Shown here piece by piece: positions 61,826 through 64,000 of a stretch of 64,000 bases of DNA. Source of the stretch: Massilia frigida (GTDB taxonomy: Bacteria; Pseudomonadota; Gammaproteobacteria; Burkholderiales; Burkholderiaceae_D); assembly GCF_011682175.1 (NCBI RefSeq), contig NZ_WHJG01000009.1, positions 62,001 to 126,000 of the forward strand, given 5' to 3'. The notes under the pieces were generated by a model. It worked only from the letters and a program-made list of their open reading frames with translations. It did no database searches and was not told where the DNA came from. Positions within the stretch are counted from its first letter, which is position 1, and each line of letters starts with the position of its first letter. The translations under genes were made by a program, and so were the position numbers.

Positions 61826-62047
61826 CTACGGTTCGTCGCGGCGCGTGCCTTTGTAGATCAGCGTGCGGATCGCCACTTCGGGCGGCACCTTCATCGCCGC
61901 CAGATATTCGGCCGCCTGCTGCACGCCCAGCGTGGGTATCGCGGCAATCGCCTGGTTGACCACGTCCCGCGTGCGGAAATCGGTGCGCGGACTGGTCGCT
62001 TCGCTGCCGTGCGCATCGGCCCGCTGGCGCTGGAATTCTTCACTCAT
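61826..62047 (-). CDS. Small protein, 73 residues, unknown
   Basis: 73 residues from the ATG at 62047. A charged N-terminus (MSEEFQRQRADAHGSEATSP) precedes a compact helical part: RDVVNQAIAAIPTLGVQQAA, EYLAAMKVPPEVAIRTLIYK. Codon bias is normal. A much longer frame extends upstream to 62323, but its extra part lies opposite the 3' end of the EAL gene and looks like a shadow. The ribosome-binding site is weak. No family is recognised. Confidence 0.5.
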   Translation of the reverse strand: MSEEFQRQRADAHGSEATSPRTDFRTRDVVNQAIAAIPTLGVQQAAEYLAAMKVPPEVAIRTLIYKGTRRDEP

Positions 62048-62138
62048 GGTGGGTCGCTTGGCTCTAAAATGGCTGTCAGCCGAGGATGATAGTCTATTTT
62101 TGAACAAAGATGTCGATCTGACCACAGCAACCAGCACG

Positions 62139-64000
62139 CTATGACATTTCGGCCGCCGCCCGCTGCTCCCCGGCCATCGCCGGCGCCAGGCTGGCGCGCT
62201 CGCGCAGCAGTGCCTCAAAGGCCGGCGCGGCCAGCGGACGGCTGAAAAAGTAGCCCTGCATTTCGTCGCAGCCATGGCGCCGCAGGTAGTCGAGCTGCTC
62301 GGCCGTCTCCACCCCTTCGGCAATCACCGACAGCTTCAGGTTATGCGCCAGCGCGATGATCGAGGCCACGATCGCGGCATCGTTGGCGTCGCGCGTGATG
62401 TCGGACACGAACGAGCGGTCGATCTTGAGCACGTCGATCGGAAAACGCGACAGATACGACAGGCTCGAATACCCCGTGCCGAAGTCGTCGATCGACAGGT
62501 TCACGCCGAGCGACTTCATGCTGTGCAGCAGTTCGACCGCGAGCGTGACGTCGCTCATGAACAGGCTTTCGGTCAGTTCGATCTCCAGCAGCGCCGGCGC
62601 CAGCCCGGTCTGGGCCAGCACGTCGCGGATCTCGGCCAGCAGGTCGGGGGCGCCGAACTGGCGCGCCGACAGGTTCACGGCCACCCGCAGCATGCCCAGC
62701 CCGGCATCCTGCCAGGCTTTGTTCTGGGCGCAGGCGGTGCGCATCACCCAGGCGCCGATCGGCACGATCAGCCCGGTTTCCTCGGCCACCGAAATAAAGC
62801 GGTTGGGCGCCACCACGCCCAGTTCGGGATGCTGCCAGCGGATCAGCGCTTCCATGCCGACGATCTGGCCGCTGGCCAGGTTGACCTGGGGCTGGTAGTG
62901 CAGCACGAATTCCTTGCGTTCCAGCGCGCTGCGCAGCGCGCTTTCGATGCGTACCCGTTCTTGCGCTTCCTCGTTCATGGCCGGGGTGTAGAACTGGAAG
63001 TTGTTGCGGCCCAGTTTCTTGGCGCGGTACATGGCGATGTCGGCGTGTTCGATCAGGCTGTCGGCCGGGGTGCCGTCGGTGGGGAACACGGCCACGCCGA
63101 TGCTGCAGGTGACGAAAAATTCCTTGGTCCCGAGCGGCACCGGCTGCGCCACCGCGTCCATCAGGCGCTGTACCACGTCGGCTTGCAGGCGTTCGTCGGC
63201 GTGTTCGGTGAGGATGGCGACGAATTCGTCGCCCGACAGGCGCGCCACGGTGTCGGTGTCGCGCAGGGCCGCGCGCAGGCGCGCCGCGATCGTCATCAGC
63301 AGCACGTCGCCGGCCTTGTGGCCCATGCTGTCGTTGACGAATTTGAAACGGTCCAGGTCGATCAGCAAGACCCACACCGGCCGCTCGCAGCGCTGCGAAT
63401 ACGCCACCGCCTGGCCCAGGCGGTCCTGCAGCAGGCTGCGGTTGGGCAGGCCGGTGAGCACGTCGTGCTGGGCGATGTGCCGGATACGTTGCTCGGTCAG
63501 CTTGCGGGCGGTGATGTCGGTGCCGGTGCCGCGGTAGCCGCGGAATACGCCGCCGGCGTCGAACACCGGTTCGCCGTTGATGCTGAACCAGCGCGTCTCG
63601 CCGTGTTCGTCGACGGTTTCGTAGGCGAGGTCGGTGAACGCTTCGCGCGCCAGCAGTTGCGCCATGTGGGCCTTGCCCCAGTCGCTCTCTTGCATGCCGG
63701 TCACGGTTTCCCAGCGCGTGCGGCCGATCAGGCGCCCGGCCGCGACCCCGCCTTTTTCGCCGAGCCCGCCGGTGATGTCGATAAAGCGCAGGTCGGCGTC
63801 CTGTTCCCAGTACCAGTCGGAGGACATGGTGACCAGCTGGCGGAAGCGCTGTTCGCTTTCCTGCAGCGCCGCTTCGGTGCGGCGCCGCGCCAGCACGTCG
63901 TCGATCAGGCGCTGGTTGGACAGTTTCAGGTCGGCGGTGCGTTCGTCGACCAGCAACTGGACGCGGCGCGAGCGCTGCACCAGGGTTTGCACGAAGGCGG
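62139..64000 (-). CDS. PAS-GGDEF-EAL cyclic-di-GMP enzyme (5' end outside window)
   Basis: The frame is open to base 64000, so the N-terminal part (probably a periplasmic sensor and TM helix) is missing. Visible from the right edge are a coiled linker (VQRSRRVQLLVDERTADLKL) and a PAS/PAC domain (DWYWEQDADLRFIDITGG to GTGTDITARKLTEQR). Next is the cyclase domain, with VARLSGDEFVAILTE in place of GGDEF. The EAL domain has GMEALIRWQHPE, NLSARQF, IELTESLFM and DDFGTGYSSLSYLSRFPIDV. The EAL motifs look complete, so phosphodiesterase activity is likely. The SGDEF change may weaken cyclase activity or leave it intact. It controls motility and biofilm through cyclic-di-GMP. Confidence 0.94.
   Translation of the reverse strand, partial: AFVQTLVQRSRRVQLLVDERTADLKLSNQRLIDDVLARRRTEAALQESEQRFRQLVTMSSDWYWEQDADLRFIDITGGLGEKGGVAAGRLIGRTRWETVTGMQESDWGKAHMAQLLAREAFTDLAYETVDEHGETRWFSINGEPVFDAGGVFRGYRGTGTDITARKLTEQRIRHIAQHDVLTGLPNRSLLQDRLGQAVAYSQRCERPVWVLLIDLDRFKFVNDSMGHKAGDVLLMTIAARLRAALRDTDTVARLSGDEFVAILTEHADERLQADVVQRLMDAVAQPVPLGTKEFFVTCSIGVAVFPTDGTPADSLIEHADIAMYRAKKLGRNNFQFYTPAMNEEAQERVRIESALRSALERKEFVLHYQPQVNLASGQIVGMEALIRWQHPELGVVAPNRFISVAEETGLIVPIGAWVMRTACAQNKAWQDAGLGMLRVAVNLSARQFGAPDLLAEIRDVLAQTGLAPALLEIELTESLFMSDVTLAVELLHSMKSLGVNLSIDDFGTGYSSLSYLSRFPIDVLKIDRSFVSDITRDANDAAIVASIIALAHNLKLSVIAEGVETAEQLDYLRRHGCDEMQGYFFSRPLAAPAFEALLRERASLAPAMAGEQRAAAEMS

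Noticed and set aside
61826..62323. 165-codon version of the 73-residue gene at 62047
   Set aside because: The extra N-terminal 92 residues overlap the end of the EAL gene in another frame and are Trp/Arg-rich, without a ribosome-binding site.

Overview
The window reads as a stretch of chromosome from a GC-rich betaproteobacterium, most likely Burkholderiales / Oxalobacteraceae (Massilia, Telluria or Duganella-like). This is an inference from three things: the conserved order ftsK - lolA - rarA - serS - tRNA-Ser at the left end, the strong G/C bias at third codon positions, and the many secreted enzymes and TonB-dependent receptors. No phage, plasmid, insertion sequence or CRISPR array was recognised.

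Left block (1-8.1 kb): housekeeping genes. These are the 3' part of ftsK, lolA, a small TonB-domain protein, rarA, a DUF3053-type lipoprotein, serS and two tandem tRNA-Ser(CGA) genes, each tRNA followed by an intrinsic terminator.

Paralogue block (8.1-12.8 kb): three tandem copies of a five-cysteine protein (8193, 9104, 10345). Each carries an internal segment that looks like a lipoprotein signal, LSAAGC. Interleaved is a minus-strand coiled-coil/TM gene whose reading frame runs antisense into the second copy. Next come two tandem paralogous membrane proteins of unknown function (11009-12812, minus). This is the least explained part of the window.

Middle block (13-34 kb): msrA, a DUF4349 lipoprotein, YggL, several small membrane proteins, and a DUF3142 protein coupled to a 745-residue secreted protein. 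Divergent from that pair is a heparinase II/III-type lyase. Then follow a LysE exporter, a carboxymuconolactone-decarboxylase-family protein, and a four-gene minus-strand operon (DUF2141, twin-arginine carotenoid oxygenase, LytS-type kinase, LytTR regulator). DUF2799 and DUF4832 proteins, a type II NADH dehydrogenase, a MipA/OmpV porin-like protein and a LysR regulator complete it.

Right block (34-64 kb): a very large secreted M19-like metallohydrolase, an OmpR/QseC-type two-component pair divergent from a serine hydrolase, and a LysR gene interrupted by an in-frame TAG and divergent from an azoreductase. There are two TonB receptors, the second divergent from a PepSY reductase across a Fur-box-like site. 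Further genes encode a glycerophosphodiesterase, an M4 metalloprotease, a HAF-repeat protein with a PEP-CTERM-like tail, an M23 peptidase with an L,D-transpeptidase, a small 2Fe-2S protein, an MCP, an esterase, a YedK/HMCES DNA-protein crosslink protein, several very small proteins, a palindromic repeat cluster, and a PAS-GGDEF-EAL protein cut by the right edge.

Main themes are envelope maintenance, secreted hydrolases, iron or nutrient uptake across the outer membrane, and signalling. Most genes are singletons or short operons. Family names rest on motifs read by eye; no database search was possible.
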